Below are positions 5,734-5,857 of a stretch of 5,857 nt of DNA, piece by piece. This DNA comes from an uncultured Muribaculaceae bacterium. GTDB lineage: Bacteria > Bacteroidota > Bacteroidia > Bacteroidales > Muribaculaceae. A program made the translations under genes and the position numbers. The number at the start of each line of letters is the position of its first letter. Positions within the stretch are counted from its first letter, which is position 1. The notes beneath the pieces are model-generated. The model saw nothing but the letters and a program-made list of their open reading frames with translations. It ran no database searches and had not been told where the DNA came from. The DNA is taken from NCBI GenBank assembly GCA_905207535.1, contig CAJLLX010000113.1, positions 1-5,857 of the forward strand. The letters are read 5' to 3'.

Positions 5734-5857
5734 ATGAAACGATTATTCAATATCGTCCTCTGCAGCTTCTGCTACGTCATTGCATGCGCAGCCTCCTCAC
5801 ATTCTCATCTGCCGCTGCCCGGTTGCAAATCCCTATTGATCCTGCTACTTCGCGCCA
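5734..5857 (+). CDS. N-terminal fragment of a putative exported protein or lipoprotein (runs off right edge)
   Basis: ATG at 5734 opens a frame of 41 codons that has no stop before the window ends. It begins MKRLFNIVLCSFCYVIAC: two basic residues, a hydrophobic stretch, then VIAC, which could serve as a lipobox with Cys18 as the modified residue, or simply precede a signal peptidase I site. Acidic residues of the usual Bacteroidota lipoprotein surface-export signal are not seen after Cys18. No Shine-Dalgarno is visible; the upstream bases are T-rich, as is common in this phylum. A caution: another frame (ATG at 5784, MRSLLTFSSAAARLQIPID) is also open to the edge and its sequence looks protein-like, so the frame choice or a frameshift needs the downstream bases. 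It is divergent from aspS. I do not recognise the product. Confidence 0.4.
   Translation, partial: MKRLFNIVLCSFCYVIACAASSHSHLPLPGCKSLLILLLRA

Overview
The window reads as chromosomal core-gene DNA from a GC-rich member of the Bacteroidales (phylum Bacteroidota). A gut lineage such as Muribaculaceae fits, but the family is an inference. The reasons are a bacterial serine palmitoyltransferase close to the Bacteroides type, -7 boxes of the Bacteroidota form TAnnTTTG upstream of three start codons, poor Shine-Dalgarno sequences, and AT-rich intergenic stretches between GC-rich genes.

Layout from left to right. Bases 1-264 (+) are the 3' end of a ThiF/E1-like gene, best read as tRNA threonylcarbamoyladenosine dehydratase (tcdA). 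A 9-bp hairpin at 313-347 separates it from the convergent gene spt (377-1564, -), serine palmitoyltransferase, the entry enzyme of sphingolipid synthesis. Upstream of spt lie an AT-rich promoter region (about 1565-1800) and then a GC-rich non-coding block (about 1800-2075) with several hairpins and no convincing gene. Next, all on the minus strand, come a coiled-coil C4 zinc-ribbon protein (2079-2849), a Nif3-family dinuclear-metal protein (2856-3641) only 6 bp away, and aspartyl-tRNA synthetase aspS (3713-5482). A terminator-like hairpin sits between aspS and nif3. Beyond the aspS promoter a divergent gene starts at 5734 (+) and runs off the right edge. It begins with a signal-peptide-like sequence.

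How the genes relate: AspRS and TcdA both belong to tRNA charging or modification. Spt feeds membrane sphingolipids. The Nif3/zinc-ribbon pair is a conserved neighbour pair whose joint job is not known to me. I see no mobile element, CRISPR array, rRNA or tRNA, and no clearly new multi-gene system. The most unexplained parts are the structured GC-rich block at 1800-2075, the Nif3/zinc-ribbon pair, and the tight terminator-like junction between aspS and nif3.
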